Part shown: one piece after another, positions 27,518-38,225 of the stretch | Numbering within the stretch: position 1 is the first letter of the stretch | Layout of the letters: each line of letters starts with the position of its first letter | Position numbers and translations under genes: made by a program | The notes under the pieces: model-generated | The model's input: the letters and a program-made list of their open reading frames with translations, nothing else | Database searches by the model: none | Told to the model about the DNA's origin: nothing | NCBI RefSeq assembly: GCF_000671395.1 | Contig: NZ_AQQY01000003.1 | Coordinates: 62,001-126,000 of the forward strand | Length of the DNA: 64,000 bases | From: Actibacterium atlanticum | GTDB lineage: Bacteria; Pseudomonadota; Alphaproteobacteria; Rhodobacterales; Rhodobacteraceae | Direction: 5' to 3'

Positions 27518-28761
27518 AGCACAAATTGTGCCAGTAGCTCGTCCTCGGTAATATCCTTATAGACCAACCCTTCGGCTTCCATTTTTGCGAAAAGCTTCTC
27601 GAAGTTCTGTGCACGGCTTGTTTCAATACCAATCAGCACCGAGCCAAAGTTGCGCGCGGATTTCTTAAGGTATTCGAAACGGGCAATGTCGTCTTCGGGG
27701 CCCAACATTTCCAGAAAATCACGCAACGCGCCGGGGCGTTGTGGCAACCGCAGGATAAAGTATTTTTTGACACCCGTGTATCTCTGAGCACGCTCTTTTA
27801 CTTCAGGAAGGCGCTCAAAATCGAAGTTACCGCCAGAGGTGACGCAGACAACGGTCTTTCCTTTGATCTCATCAGCCAGTTCCGGCAATACATCAACCGA
27901 CAGCGCTCCTGCGGGTTCTAATACAATGCCCTCGACGTTCAACATCTCGAGGATCGTCACACAAATACGATCTTCGGGCGCCGCCAGCACGTCATTTAGC
28001 GGAACATCCTGAAGCGCCGCAAACGGATGGCTTCCGATCCGCGCAACCGCAGCGCCATCAACGAATGTGTCAACTTGATCCAATGCCACAGGCTGGCCCG
28101 CCGCCAAGGCCGCGCGCAACGAAGCGCCGCCAAGCGGCTCGGCAAATTTTAAAGACGTCGCTGGCGCAACAGCACTAAAAAGCTGCTTCACCCCGGCCGA
28201 CAACCCGCCACCACCCACCGGAAGCACGACAAGATCAGGCGCCTTTGGCAATGCATCCAGTAACTCAACTCCGACCGAGGCCTGACCTTCGATCACATCT
28301 ACATCGTCAAAAGGTGCCAGAAAATGTCCGCCCGAACGAGTGCAATGCGCCTGAGCCTCGGCCAGAGTGTCATCGAAGTAATCCCCAATCAGCCGGATTT
28401 CGATGGCGTCGCCGCCAAAGATCTTGGTCTTGTCGATCTTTTGCTGAGGTGTCGTGACCGGCATAAAGATCACACCTTTCACCCCGAAATGTCGGCAAAC
28501 AAAAGCCACGCCCTGCGCGTGATTGCCTGCGCTTGCGCAGACAAAAAGATCTTGATCAGGCTGCTCAGCAAGCACCTTGCGCATGGCATTAAACGCGCCA
28601 CGAATTTTATAGGACCTGACCGGCGACAGATCCTCGCGCTTCAACCAAATCTCTGCACCAAACCGCGCGGAAAGATGATCGTTGCGCTGCAAAGGCGTCG
28701 CCGGAAACAGATCGCGCATCGCTTGTTCCGCGGCGCGGGCGTTGGTCTCAAAATCAGTCAT
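27514..28761 (-). CDS. ilvA: Threonine ammonia-lyase (threonine dehydratase)
   Basis: A 415-residue PLP enzyme that converts threonine to 2-oxobutanoate, the first step to isoleucine. Lys52 in SYKIRGA forms the PLP aldimine; SAGNHAQGVAF and the phosphate-cradle Gly-loop VGGGGLSAGV follow. The C-terminal part (about 330-415) carries one ACT-like regulatory segment (FILRLPQRPGALRDFL), the shorter form of the family. The ATG at 28761 follows AAGG. The stop is shared with the convergent Hpt gene. Confidence 0.94.
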   Translation of the reverse strand: MTDFETNARAAEQAMRDLFPATPLQRNDHLSARFGAEIWLKREDLSPVRSYKIRGAFNAMRKVLAEQPDQDLFVCASAGNHAQGVAFVCRHFGVKGVIFMPVTTPQQKIDKTKIFGGDAIEIRLIGDYFDDTLAEAQAHCTRSGGHFLAPFDDVDVIEGQASVGVELLDALPKAPDLVVLPVGGGGLSAGVKQLFSAVAPATSLKFAEPLGGASLRAALAAGQPVALDQVDTFVDGAAVARIGSHPFAALQDVPLNDVLAAPEDRICVTILEMLNVEGIVLEPAGALSVDVLPELADEIKGKTVVCVTSGGNFDFERLPEVKERAQRYTGVKKYFILRLPQRPGALRDFLEMLGPEDDIARFEYLKKSARNFGSVLIGIETSRAQNFEKLFAKMEAEGLVYKDITEDELLAQFVL

Positions 28762-28819
28762 ACACCTTGAGTGACCGAACCCCCCGGCCAACGCAAGCCC
28801 ATGCGGCGAATTGGGACAT

Positions 28820-29575
28820 TCAGATCAGCTCTCGTCCTTCGACGTAGTGACCATAAAGCGTGGTCAGCACGCTCATGTTGATGACCGTCAATACCGGCTG
28901 GGTCGCGATCTGAACTGCAACGCCAAGAAATGGTGTGATGAGAGTTCCACCCAACGACAGGCCAGAGAGCAACATCCCAAGCACCATGCTTAGAAAATAG
29001 CACAGTACGATTGGCCAAGTTGACCCACGCGTGGCCTCCCAAGCTTCCCTAACAGTAAGCTTTCGTCCGATCGCCGCTGCCGGGAGCACAACGCTTGCCC
29101 GCAAGAAAAAAACGCTGAATACCAACATCATTAGAAGCGGCACCAGCCCGAGCACCGGACTATTCGTCACGGCGACCAGCGCCCAAAGTAGCACCGCGAC
29201 AGGAATCATACACACCACCCCGATCAACGACAGCAGGAGTATCTTGCCAACATAAGACATCATTGCATTCATATGCGGCTTGGGCAGAGCACCCACAGGG
29301 CGTTCCTCCAACAAAACAAACCTGTGCCATGCCACAGCGACCCAGATGAAGGTAAAAACTATCAGCAAAAACGCTGTTAGAATGAATATCGGGTTCGGGC
29401 CCTGTGCCGGTTGAGCGCTTGCATCCAATTCTTCGAAGCTAAGTCCCGACATATACATGGCGCCGACAAACACAGCCGCAGCGATCAAGACGGGTGGTAC
29501 CAAAATTCTCAACACTGTTCCGAAATTTCCAAAAACCATGCGCAACGCATGTGTGAAAATCTTAAAGCCCTTCAA
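28820..29575 (-). CDS. Polytopic membrane protein, unknown function
   Basis: About 251 residues with roughly six hydrophobic segments: [39 protein letters not shown], a pair near the middle, then [17 protein letters not shown] and [14 protein letters not shown]. The amphipathic stretch between helices with [18 protein letters not shown] resembles membrane proteins often annotated as glycerophosphoryl diester phosphodiesterase membrane domain-like, but I would not assign that. The start is uncertain: TTG at 29573-29575 has AAAGGA upstream; the frame is open to GTG at 29629. It lies 58 bp upstream of ilvA on the same strand. Confidence 0.78.
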   Translation of the reverse strand: MKGFKIFTHALRMVFGNFGTVLRILVPPVLIAAAVFVGAMYMSGLSFEELDASAQPAQGPNPIFILTAFLLIVFTFIWVAVAWHRFVLLEERPVGALPKPHMNAMMSYVGKILLLSLIGVVCMIPVAVLLWALVAVTNSPVLGLVPLLMMLVFSVFFLRASVVLPAAAIGRKLTVREAWEATRGSTWPIVLCYFLSMVLGMLLSGLSLGGTLITPFLGVAVQIATQPVLTVINMSVLTTLYGHYVEGRELI

Positions 29576-29653
29576 AGCAAATCCTTTCAGTTGAAACCGC
29601 ACACAAGCTATCGCCTTTTGCTGTCGCACAACAAGCCATTTCCCGTGATCACC

Positions 29654-29682
29654 TTGCCCTTACGCGCAAAACCCGTTATCGC
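29654..29682 (+). promoter_or_regulatory. Possible promoter for argG
   Basis: TTGCCC (29654-29659) and TATCGC (29677-29682) are 17 bp apart, giving a transcript start near 29689 and a leader of about 24 nt with GGAG before the argG ATG. Matches to consensus are modest. Confidence 0.3.
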
Positions 29683-29712
29683 CCGCGCGATACCCCGATT
29701 GCAGGAGCTCCT

Positions 29713-30939
29713 ATGTCCGCGCCCAAGAAAGTTGTTCTGGCCTATTCCGGTGGCCTTGATACCTCGATCATCCTCAAATGGTTGCAGACCGAATACGGCT
29801 GCGAGGTCGTGACCTTTACCGCTGACCTTGGTCAGGGCGAGGAGTTGGAACCGGCGCGCGAAAAGGCGATCATGCTGGGGATCAAGCCGGAGAACATCTA
29901 TATCGAAGACCTGCGCGAAGAGTTTGTGCGTGATTTCGTCAACCCGATGTTCCGCGCCAATGCGCAATACGAAGGCCTGTACCTGCTGGGCACTTCAATC
30001 GCGCGTCCGCTGATTTCGAAGCGTCTGATCGAAATCGCTGAAGAAACCGGTGCCGATGCCATCGCCCACGGCGCCACCGGCAAAGGCAATGATCAGGTGC
30101 GGTTCGAACTGGCCGCTTACGCGCTGAACCCGTCGATCAAGGTGATCGCGCCTTGGCGTGAATGGGATCTGACCAGCCGTACCAAGCTGCTGGAATTCGC
30201 CGAATTGAACCAGATCCCCGTTGCCAAAGACAAACGTGGCGAGGCGCCCTTCAGCGTTGATGCCAACCTGCTGCACACCTCGTCCGAGGGTAAAGTGCTG
30301 GAAGACCCGGCCGAAGATGCGCCCGATTACGTCTATCAGCGCACCGTCCACCCCGAAGATGCACCGGACGAGGCTGAGTTCATCGAGATCGGCTTTGAAA
30401 AAGGCGATGCAGTCGCAATCAACGGCAAGCCTGTGACGGCGGCTGAGATGCTGACGCAACTAAACGAATACGGTCGTAAGCACGGCATTGGCCGTCTGGA
30501 CCTGGTCGAAGGCCGGTTTGTGGGCATGAAATCGCGCGGTATCTATGAAACCCCGGGCGGCACCATTCTGCTGGAAGCCCATCGCGGGATCGAATCCATC
30601 ACCATGGACCGCGGCGCGATGCATCTGAAAGACCAGCTGATGCCGCAATACGCCGAAGCCATCTATAATGGTTTCTGGTTCTCGCCCGAGCGTGAGATGC
30701 TGCAAGCCGCCATCGACAAGTCGCAAGAACATGTCACCGGCACCGTTCGGCTGAAGCTATACAAAGGCTTGGCCCGCACCGTTGGTCGGTGGTCCGATCA
30801 CAGCCTGTACTCCGAAGCGCATGTAACGTTTGAGGATGATGCGGGCGCCTATGACCAGAAAGACGCAGCTGGATTTATCCAGCTAAACGCGCTGCGTTTG
30901 AAACTTTTGGCCGCGCGCGACAAGCGTCTGAAGGGCTAA
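29713..30939 (+). CDS. argG: Argininosuccinate synthase
   Basis: A 408-residue ATP-dependent ligase joining citrulline and aspartate, the penultimate step of arginine synthesis. Motifs: the PP-loop [14 protein letters not shown] at the N-terminus, [31 protein letters not shown] and [13 protein letters not shown], with family-typical length. GGAG lies 5-6 nt before the ATG. Single-gene unit closed by the terminator at 30961. argJ of the same pathway is at the left edge of the window. Confidence 0.98.
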   Translation: MSAPKKVVLAYSGGLDTSIILKWLQTEYGCEVVTFTADLGQGEELEPAREKAIMLGIKPENIYIEDLREEFVRDFVNPMFRANAQYEGLYLLGTSIARPLISKRLIEIAEETGADAIAHGATGKGNDQVRFELAAYALNPSIKVIAPWREWDLTSRTKLLEFAELNQIPVAKDKRGEAPFSVDANLLHTSSEGKVLEDPAEDAPDYVYQRTVHPEDAPDEAEFIEIGFEKGDAVAINGKPVTAAEMLTQLNEYGRKHGIGRLDLVEGRFVGMKSRGIYETPGGTILLEAHRGIESITMDRGAMHLKDQLMPQYAEAIYNGFWFSPEREMLQAAIDKSQEHVTGTVRLKLYKGLARTVGRWSDHSLYSEAHVTFEDDAGAYDQKDAAGFIQLNALRLKLLAARDKRLKG

Positions 30940-30960
30940 AACCCGGAAAACCCGCCAAAA

Positions 30961-30983
30961 CGCCGCCTTCGGGCGGCGTTTTT
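30961..30983 (+). terminator. Intrinsic terminator of argG
   Basis: The stem CGCCGCC pairs with GGGCGGCG around a TTC loop and is followed by five Ts. It lies about 20 bp after the argG stop. Confidence 0.85.
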
Positions 30984-31077
30984 GTTTCAATTGATCGAAC
31001 CTGCGTGAGCTCACATCCATGTCAGTTCCCTGTGCACTGCACGCAAGAGTATGGTCTTGGCAACAAAGGAGCTTGCC

Positions 31078-31746
31078 ATGACATCCGCAGTTCAGAACTT
31101 TAAATCCATCACCTTGATGGTCGCCATTGCTATCGGATTACTTGCCCATTGCTCGGCCGCTAACGCTGCGCCGAACGAAAAGGCCTATGTGGCTGGTGGA
31201 TGCTTTTGGTGCGTCGAATCCGATTTCGAGAGCGTAAAAGGTGTGAAAGAGGTTGTGTCAGGCTTCGCTGGCGGAACGGTCGCGAACCCGACCTACAAGC
31301 AGGTCGTGCGTGGTGGCACCGGGCATTACGAGGCTGTCGAAATCACCTATGACCCCGATCAGATCAGCTATGAAACTTTGCTGGATCTGTTCTTTCGCAG
31401 CGTTGATCCGACGGATGCCGGCGGGCAGTTTTGCGACCGCGGCCAAAGCTATGCCACAGCGATTTTCGTCTCTAACTCGGCAGAACGCGCCGCTGCAAAG
31501 GCGGCAGTCGCCAAAGCACAATCCGCTTTGGGCAAGAAGGTCGTGACCCCAATTCTGGACGCTGGCCCGTTCTATGCCGCCGAAAAGTACCATCAGGACT
31601 ATTACAAAAAGCGCGATATCGTTGTTACCCGCTTTGGCCCGAAATCGAAGGCCGAAGCCTATAAGCGCTATCGCAAGGCCTGCGGTCGCGATGCAAAAGT
31701 AAAGGCGCTTTGGGGCAAACAAGCACCGTTCGCCGACGCTCACTGA
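31078..31746 (+). CDS. msrA: Peptide-methionine (S)-S-oxide reductase MsrA, exported
   Basis: A 222-residue MsrA that repairs S-oxidised methionine. An N-terminal hydrophobic signal ([20 protein letters not shown]) suggests export to the periplasm. The active site is GCFWC at 41-45 with catalytic Cys42, followed by GYAGG-like [18 protein letters not shown] and AEKYHQDYY; a C-terminal Cys (KACGRD) could be the resolving residue. AAAGGAG precedes the ATG at 31078. It is convergent with the kinase gene, overlapping 7 bp. Confidence 0.93.
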   Translation: MTSAVQNFKSITLMVAIAIGLLAHCSAANAAPNEKAYVAGGCFWCVESDFESVKGVKEVVSGFAGGTVANPTYKQVVRGGTGHYEAVEITYDPDQISYETLLDLFFRSVDPTDAGGQFCDRGQSYATAIFVSNSAERAAAKAAVAKAQSALGKKVVTPILDAGPFYAAEKYHQDYYKKRDIVVTRFGPKSKAEAYKRYRKACGRDAKVKALWGKQAPFADAH

Positions 31747-32600
31747 TCGTTCAGAAAACTTTGGATTTCTTCTAATCCGGGCATGGCCGCTGCCGTGCCC
31801 GGTTTCGTTACCTGAAGAGCAGAGGCCGCAACGGCAAAACGCAGAACATCAGTCCCCGGCAAGCCCCGGTCCATCGCCGCTGCCAAAGCGCCGGTGAAAC
31901 AATCCCCAGCGCCGGTGGTGTCAATCGGGCCAACCTCAAACCCGGGCTGCGCAATCTCTGACCCGCTCTTGCACCAAACTGCGCCTCGCGCGCCCAGGGT
32001 AATGACCGTCTGAGGCAGTTCGGCCGCACCCAACGCCTCGTGCAACTGCTGGGCCTCTACCTCGTTCATCACCAACATGTCGATGTAGGGCAAGACCGCT
32101 TGAACGGCCCGTACATCAAAGGGCGCGGCGGAATAGATCACAAACAGTCCCTTTTCCCGCCCAATACGGGCGGCATCCGCTTGGGCAGAGGTTTCGTTCT
32201 GCAACAACAAAACATCGCCAACCTTGGCGAAACGCAGAGCGGCTTCGGCATCAGCGCCGGTCAGCCTGCGGTTCGCGCCGGGGACAATTACGATGCTGTT
32301 TTCGGCGTCAGGATCAACGCAAATCACCGCATGGCCAGACGGTTCTGCCAGTTTCACAACATTCGAAGTATCGACCCCAAAACTACCCAAAGCAGCGCGG
32401 GCCCATTCACCACCTGCTCCAACGGCGCCTCCGTGAAACACCTTGGCGCCAGCCCGCGCAGCAGCAACAGATTGATTGGCGCCCTTGCCCCCCAATCCTG
32501 TTCGATAGGTTTTCGCAGCGATCGTTTCCCCCGGCGCAGGCAAATGCGCCACTTCATAGAAGTGGTCGATATTAATCGAGCCGAGGTTAAAAACCGCCAT
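31740..32600 (-). CDS. PfkB-family carbohydrate kinase (ribokinase-like)
   Basis: A 286-residue kinase with the ribokinase fold: [14 protein letters not shown], the Gly-rich [17 protein letters not shown], and the C-terminal signature [13 protein letters not shown] with the catalytic Asp. The overall form is close to RbsK, but the substrate sugar is not certain. Its ATG overlaps the maeB stop by one nt (TAATG), so it is translationally coupled to the malic enzyme. No ribose transporter genes are nearby. Confidence 0.9.
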   Translation of the reverse strand: MAVFNLGSINIDHFYEVAHLPAPGETIAAKTYRTGLGGKGANQSVAAARAGAKVFHGGAVGAGGEWARAALGSFGVDTSNVVKLAEPSGHAVICVDPDAENSIVIVPGANRRLTGADAEAALRFAKVGDVLLLQNETSAQADAARIGREKGLFVIYSAAPFDVRAVQAVLPYIDMLVMNEVEAQQLHEALGAAELPQTVITLGARGAVWCKSGSEIAQPGFEVGPIDTTGAGDCFTGALAAAMDRGLPGTDVLRFAVAASALQVTKPGTAAAMPGLEEIQSFLNDQ

Positions 32601-34858
32601 TAACCCACCTTGCTTGCCGCCATCAGGGCCATGTTCATAATGTCATTCACCGTGGACACGGTCGAACAGATCTGGATTGGCTTATCAACACCGGTCAGGA
32701 TCGGGCCGATTACCGTTGCACCGGCCATTTCCTGCATCAGCTTTACCGAGATCGACGCCGAGTGGCGCGCCGGTACGACCAGTACGTTCGCCGGACCGGT
32801 CAAGCGCGAGAACGGATAAGCCTCCATCGCGGACTTGTTCAGTGCCACGTCGACGGCCATCTCGCCCTCATACTCGAAATCAACGCCGCGTTCGTCCAAA
32901 ACCTGCGGAGCGATGTGCATCTTGTGTGCACGTTCCGACACCGGATAGCCAAAAGTCGAGAAGCTGACAAAGGCCACGCGCGGCACAAGCCCAAGGCTGC
33001 GCGCCACACCGGCTGCGCGTTCGGCAATATTGGCCAAATCGTTTTCATCCGGCCATTCATGCACCAATGTATCGGCAATCAGCACGATGCGGCCCTTGTG
33101 CAAAAGCGCCGTCACACCCACAGCACCATCCTTGGCGCTGGCGTCGAAAACATTGTTGATGAGCTCAAGCACATGCGCTGATTTCCGGGTCGCGCCAGTA
33201 ATCAGACCATCGCCATGCCCGTGCGCCAGCATCAAGGACGCGAACACATGACGGTCACGCGCGGCCAGTTTGCGGATGTCCATCCGGTCATAGCCTTTGC
33301 GCTGGAGACGCTCATACAAGAAGTCCTGATAGGTATCGAGGTGCGTGGTGTTGGCGGCGTTCACGATCGTAAGCTCACGCAGCGCATCGCCCATCCCGGC
33401 TGTTTCCATCAGCTCTTTGACCGTGGTTTCACGGCCAACAACCAGCGCCTGACCATAGCCAGTGCGTTGATACTGAACGGCGGCGCGCAATACGCGCACG
33501 TCGTCGCCCTCGGCAAAGATCATCCGGGCCTGTTTGGATTTCGCACGGGCCGAAATACCGCGCAAAACGCTGGCAGTCGGGTCAACCCGCGCCTTCAGCT
33601 GTTCCGCATAGCCTTCCAGATCGACAATCGGACGGCGGGCGACGCCGGTGTCCATACCCGCCCGCGCCACGGCAGGTGGGATCATATAGATCAGGCGCGG
33701 ATCAAACGGCGTGGGGATAATGTAATCGCGGCCAAAGCTAAGTTTGCGGCCATAGGCCATTGCGACCTCGTCTGGCACGTCCTCACGCGCCATTTCAGCC
33801 AAAGCTTCGGCGCAGGCGATCTTCATCTCGTCATTGATGGCGCGAGCGTTGATATCCAACGCGCCTCGGAACAGATAAGGGAAACCCAGCACGTTGTTTA
33901 CCTGGTTCGGATAGTCCGAACGACCGGTGGCAACAATCGCGTCGGTGCGCACGGCGTGGGCCTCTTCCGGGGTGATTTCCGGATCGGGGTTGGCCATGGC
34001 AAAGATCACCGGGTTGTCAGCCATGCTGGCGACCATATCCGGCGTCACAGCACCTTTGACCGACACGCCCAAAAACACGTCAGCACCATCCATGGCTTCT
34101 TCCAATGTGCGTGCATCGGTCACGGCGGCATGCGCAGACTTCCACTGGTTCATGCCTTCGGTGCGGCCCTGATAGATCACGCCCTTGGTGTCACACATGA
34201 TGCAATTGTCATGCTTGGCGCCCATCGCCTTGATCAGTTCAAGGCAGGCAATCCCGGCAGCACCCGCACCGTTCAGAACGATACGGCAGTCTTCAATCTT
34301 TTTACCTGAAATATGCAGCGCATTGATCAGACCAGCGGCACAGATCACAGCAGTACCATGCTGGTCATCGTGGAAGACCGGAATATCCATCTCTTCCTTC
34401 AGGCGCTGTTCAATAATGAAACATTCGGGCGCTTTGATGTCTTCCAGATTGATCCCACCAAAGGTCGGACCCATCAGGCTGACGGCTTTGATGATCTCTT
34501 CGGGGTCTTCTGTGTCCAGTTCGATGTCGATGGCGTTGACGTCAGCAAAGCGTTTGAACAGAACCGCCTTGCCTTCCATCACGGGTTTCGACGCCAGGGC
34601 ACCCAGGTTCCCCAGGCCCAGGATCGCGGTACCGTTTGACACCACGGCCACCATGTTACCCTTGGTCGTATAGTCGTAAGCAGTTTCCGGGGCTTCGGCG
34701 ATGGCCTCAACCGGCACGGCGACACCCGGGCTGTAGGCCAGCGACAGATCGCGCTGCGTGGTCATCGGCGTGCTGGCGACAATGTCGAATTTCCCTGGAG
34801 CTGGCTCCAGATGATAGGCCAGTGCCTCTTCACGGGTGATCTTGGTATTACTTGCCAT
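32600..34858 (-). CDS. maeB: NADP-dependent malic enzyme with C-terminal phosphotransacetylase-like domain
   Basis: A 752-residue two-domain protein. Residues 1 to about 430 are malic enzyme (AYSPGVAVPVE, VFHDDQHGTAVI, the NADP loop NGAGAAGIACLELI), which decarboxylates malate to pyruvate with NADPH. The rest resembles phosphotransacetylase (MIFAEGDDVRVLRAA, YPFSRLTGPANVLVVPA) and is usually regulatory in MaeB. Length and layout match the alphaproteobacterial enzyme. The start at 34858 lies 135 bp from the divergent mutS. Confidence 0.96.
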   Translation of the reverse strand: MASNTKITREEALAYHLEPAPGKFDIVASTPMTTQRDLSLAYSPGVAVPVEAIAEAPETAYDYTTKGNMVAVVSNGTAILGLGNLGALASKPVMEGKAVLFKRFADVNAIDIELDTEDPEEIIKAVSLMGPTFGGINLEDIKAPECFIIEQRLKEEMDIPVFHDDQHGTAVICAAGLINALHISGKKIEDCRIVLNGAGAAGIACLELIKAMGAKHDNCIMCDTKGVIYQGRTEGMNQWKSAHAAVTDARTLEEAMDGADVFLGVSVKGAVTPDMVASMADNPVIFAMANPDPEITPEEAHAVRTDAIVATGRSDYPNQVNNVLGFPYLFRGALDINARAINDEMKIACAEALAEMAREDVPDEVAMAYGRKLSFGRDYIIPTPFDPRLIYMIPPAVARAGMDTGVARRPIVDLEGYAEQLKARVDPTASVLRGISARAKSKQARMIFAEGDDVRVLRAAVQYQRTGYGQALVVGRETTVKELMETAGMGDALRELTIVNAANTTHLDTYQDFLYERLQRKGYDRMDIRKLAARDRHVFASLMLAHGHGDGLITGATRKSAHVLELINNVFDASAKDGAVGVTALLHKGRIVLIADTLVHEWPDENDLANIAERAAGVARSLGLVPRVAFVSFSTFGYPVSERAHKMHIAPQVLDERGVDFEYEGEMAVDVALNKSAMEAYPFSRLTGPANVLVVPARHSASISVKLMQEMAGATVIGPILTGVDKPIQICSTVSTVNDIMNMALMAASKVG

Positions 34859-34993
34859 CGGTTGTCGCTCTCCTCGTCTCGTCTAGCCCTCTTAACGCCC
34901 TGCGCGCCCAGCCTCAACAAAAGAAGGGATTTCGGCTTTCACAGGAATCCCCACCTTTGTATGGTCTTGGAAACGCAGATCCGGGGGAATTTA

Positions 34994-37636
34994 GTGGCAG
35001 TCGCGAATGCAGGCGTAACGCCAGTGATGGCGCAGTTTCTGGAAATCAAAGAAGCACATAAAGATGCGCTTCTGTTTTTCCGTATGGGCGATTTCTATGA
35101 GCTGTTCTTTGACGATGCCGTTGCTGCGGCTGAGGCATTGGACATTGCCCTGACAAAACGCGGCAAACACCTTGGCGAAGACATCCCCATGTGTGGCGTG
35201 CCCCAACATGCCGCTGAAAACTATCTTTTGACGCTAATCCGCAAGGGCTTTCGGGTGGCAGTGTGTGAACAGATGGAGAGCCCGGCCGAGGCCAAGAAGC
35301 GCGGCTCGAAGTCTGTTGTACGGCGCGAAGTTGTGCGGCTGGTCACCCCCGGCACGTTGACCGAAGAAAGCCTGCTTGAAGCGCGCCGCCACAATTATCT
35401 TGCAGCTTTCGCCGAGGTGCGCGGCGAAAGTGCGTTGGCTTGGGTCGATATATCAACCGGCGCGTTCCGGGTAATGCCTTGCCCAAAGGTGCGACTGGCC
35501 CCCGAGCTGGCGCGCCTGACCCCACGCGAGGTGGTGGTTGTTGATCGTGTAGAGGGCGATTTGGCCGAATTAGTCTCTGAATCGGGCGCGTCTCTTACGC
35601 CACTTTCCCCGGCCAGTTTCGATTCTACAAATGCCACAGGGCGGCTGACCGGGCTGTTTAAAGTCGACAGTCTGGATGCGTTTGGCAATTTCAGCCGCGC
35701 GGAACTGTCTGCGATGGGTGCGATAGTCGATTATTTGGACATTACCCAAAAAGGCCGTTTGCCTTTGTTGCGCCCGCCCATGCGCGAACAGCCGGCGGGG
35801 AATGTTCAGATCGACGCGGCCACACGCAGAAATCTGGAGTTGACCGCAAGCCTTACAGGAGGGCGCGAAGGCTCGCTTCTTGCTGCTATTGATCGCACTG
35901 TCACGGCAGCCGGCGCGCGTTTGTTAGAACGCCGCATCTCGGCCCCGTCGCGCACGCTGAATACCATCAAGGCTCGGCTCGATTCTGTGCGTTTTGCAGT
36001 TGAACAGAGCCGCATTTCTGCTGACCTGCGCGACGCCCTGCGCAAGGTGCCGGACATTGACCGCGCGCTTTCCCGATTGGGTCTGGATCGCGGCGGACCC
36101 CGCGATCTTGCGGCCATTCGCAACGGATTGGAACAGGCCGGTACCATCGCACAGGATATGCCAGACGATGTGCCGCCTTTGTTGGCAGACGCTGCCAAGG
36201 CCTTGATCGGCCATGATGCCCTGTTGGATCTGCTGGATCATGCCCTGATTGCGGAACCGCCTTTGCTGGCCCGCGATGGCGGCTACATTGCGCCCGGATA
36301 TGACGGTGAACTGGACGAATCCCGCACCCTGCGCGACGAAGGGCGCAGTGTTATCGCCGGGATGCAGGCTGAATATTCAGCTATGACAGGCGTGCAGTCG
36401 CTTAAGATCAAGCACAACAACGTGCTGGGTTATTTCATCGAAACCACCGCAAAACACGCGGACATGATGCTCTCGGCCCCATTGTCGGAAACCTTTATCC
36501 ATCGTCAGACCACAGCCAACGCTGTGCGTTTCACAACGGTTGAACTGTCTGAACTGGAAACCAAGATCCTGAACGCCGGGAACCGCGCGCTTGAAATCGA
36601 AAAGCGAATATTCGAGACCTTGCGCCATGCGGTCATGGATCAGGCTGCACAGATTGGGCAGGCCGCCAGCGCCTTGGCTGAGATTGATCTGGCCACATCC
36701 TTCGCCGATCTGGCCATAGGCGAAAACTGGTGCGCGCCGGTGGTTGATGACAGCCGGGCGTTCGACATCAAAGGTGGCCGGCATCCGGTTGTAGAAAACG
36801 CGCTGCGCAAACAGGGTGGCGCGCCGTTCATCGCCAATGATTGTGACCTCAGCGCGGATCAAGAGGCCGCAATATGGTTGCTAACTGGCCCAAACATGTC
36901 AGGTAAATCGACATTCCTGCGTCAGAACGCCTTGATCGCCCTGCTGGCGCAAGCTGGCAGTTATGTACCCGCAGCGTCGGCCCATATCGGGCTGGTATCA
37001 CAGATTTTCAGCCGGGTCGGGGCCTCGGACGATCTGGCACGAGGCCGATCTACCTTTATGGTCGAGATGGTCGAAACAGCGGCGATCCTGAACCAAGCCG
37101 ATGATCGTGCTATCGTGATTCTAGATGAAATCGGCCGTGGCACCGCCACCTATGACGGGCTGTCCATCGCCTGGGCCACGCTGGAACATCTGCATGGCGT
37201 TAACCGTGCTCGCGCCCTGTTCGCAACGCATTACCACGAGATGACAACGCTGGCCGGGCAGTTGGACGGCGTGGAAAACGCCACCGTCGCAGTGCGTGAA
37301 TGGGAAGGCGATGTGATCTTTCTGCACGAGGTCCAGAAAGGCGCAGCAGACCGATCTTACGGTGTTCAGGTCGCTAAATTGGCGGGACTACCAGACACAG
37401 TAGTGGCGCGCGCCCGTGTCGTGTTGGATGCGCTGGAAAAAGGCGAACGAGATGGCGGCGGGCAAAAGGCTGTGATTGACGATCTACCACTGTTTGCCGC
37501 GACACCGGCGCCAGCGCCTGTTGCATCAACCAAGCCCAGCGCTGTCGAAGACGCATTGCAAGACACTCACCCAGACGAACTGACCCCACGCGAAGCGTTG
37601 GATTTGGTGTATCGACTGAAGGGTTTGCTGGAATAA
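34994..37636 (+). CDS. mutS: DNA mismatch repair protein MutS
   Basis: An 880-residue ATPase that recognises mismatches. The mismatch-binding Phe-x-Glu is in LFFRMGDFYELFFDD. Connector, lever and clamp domains follow, then the ATPase with Walker A TGPNMSGKSTFLRQN, the ABC-type signature and Walker B VILDEIGRGTATYDG. The C-terminus has a short Ala/Pro linker and a helical tail. The start is GTG at 34994, chosen because GGGGGAA lies 5 nt upstream; the frame is open to 34811, but that would run into maeB. Confidence 0.96.
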   Translation: MAVANAGVTPVMAQFLEIKEAHKDALLFFRMGDFYELFFDDAVAAAEALDIALTKRGKHLGEDIPMCGVPQHAAENYLLTLIRKGFRVAVCEQMESPAEAKKRGSKSVVRREVVRLVTPGTLTEESLLEARRHNYLAAFAEVRGESALAWVDISTGAFRVMPCPKVRLAPELARLTPREVVVVDRVEGDLAELVSESGASLTPLSPASFDSTNATGRLTGLFKVDSLDAFGNFSRAELSAMGAIVDYLDITQKGRLPLLRPPMREQPAGNVQIDAATRRNLELTASLTGGREGSLLAAIDRTVTAAGARLLERRISAPSRTLNTIKARLDSVRFAVEQSRISADLRDALRKVPDIDRALSRLGLDRGGPRDLAAIRNGLEQAGTIAQDMPDDVPPLLADAAKALIGHDALLDLLDHALIAEPPLLARDGGYIAPGYDGELDESRTLRDEGRSVIAGMQAEYSAMTGVQSLKIKHNNVLGYFIETTAKHADMMLSAPLSETFIHRQTTANAVRFTTVELSELETKILNAGNRALEIEKRIFETLRHAVMDQAAQIGQAASALAEIDLATSFADLAIGENWCAPVVDDSRAFDIKGGRHPVVENALRKQGGAPFIANDCDLSADQEAAIWLLTGPNMSGKSTFLRQNALIALLAQAGSYVPAASAHIGLVSQIFSRVGASDDLARGRSTFMVEMVETAAILNQADDRAIVILDEIGRGTATYDGLSIAWATLEHLHGVNRARALFATHYHEMTTLAGQLDGVENATVAVREWEGDVIFLHEVQKGAADRSYGVQVAKLAGLPDTVVARARVVLDALEKGERDGGGQKAVIDDLPLFAATPAPAPVASTKPSAVEDALQDTHPDELTPREALDLVYRLKGLLE

Positions 37637-37660
37637 GAAAAGGCGGCCAAAGCCGCCCTT
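37636..37660 (-). terminator. Intrinsic terminator after grpE
   Basis: On the minus strand GGCGGC-TTTG-GCCGCC is followed by TTTTCTT, only a few bp after the grpE stop. On the plus strand the same stem has a weaker T-tract and may also slow mutS transcripts. Confidence 0.7.
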
Positions 37661-37664
37661 TAAA

Positions 37665-38222
37665 TTACGATGCCGGGGTCGAGGAAACGCCGACCTGCGC
37701 AGGCCGCAGCAAACGCTCGTGCAACATAAAGCCGCGAGTCATCACTTGGATGATTTCACCTGCTTTAGTACCGGGCACCGGGGCTTCGAACATTGCTTCA
37801 TGCATCTGCGGATCAAACGTATCCCCGAGTTCGGGATACACTTCGGAAATCCCGTGCTTTGAGAACACGCTTAGCAGTTCGCGCAAGGTCAGCTCTACGC
37901 CTTCGATCAGGGCCTTATTTGCATCGCGCTGATCTTCTTCGACTGCTTCCAAAGCACGGTTCAGGTTATCATAAACTGGCAGCATATCCCGCGCCAGCTT
38001 TGAACCACCGTATTGCTCGGCCTCGCGCCGATCACGCTCGCCACGCTTGCGCGAATTTTCGGCGTCCGCCAGCGCTCGCATAAAGCGGTCTCGCATATCG
38101 TCACGCTCAGCGCGCAGCGTTTCGACCTCTTCATCTGCGCTATCCAGCGCATCCAGATCGACTTCCTGTTCAAGCATGTCGTCCAGCGACAGCTCTTCTT
38201 TGTTCTGTTCGGCGTCAGCCAT
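37665..38222 (-). CDS. grpE: Nucleotide exchange factor GrpE
   Basis: A 185-residue co-chaperone that drives ADP release from DnaK. A charged, long-helical N-terminal half (DEEVETLRAERDDMRDRFMRAL) leads into the beta-wing domain (FDPQMHEAMFEAPVPG, IIQVMTRGFMLHERLLRPAQV). It lies 3 bp downstream of hrcA in a two-gene heat-shock unit and is closed by its own terminator. dnaK and dnaJ are not in the window. Confidence 0.97.
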   Translation of the reverse strand: MADAEQNKEELSLDDMLEQEVDLDALDSADEEVETLRAERDDMRDRFMRALADAENSRKRGERDRREAEQYGGSKLARDMLPVYDNLNRALEAVEEDQRDANKALIEGVELTLRELLSVFSKHGISEVYPELGDTFDPQMHEAMFEAPVPGTKAGEIIQVMTRGFMLHERLLRPAQVGVSSTPAS

Positions 38223-38225
38223 CGT

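Noticed and set aside
30984-31077. Short inverted repeats (GTGCA..TGCAC type) before msrA
   Set aside because: Too short and without spacing or position that would point to an operator.
33215-34309. A 364-codon plus-strand frame opposite maeB
   Set aside because: Fully antisense to the conserved malic enzyme domain; no recognisable protein features.
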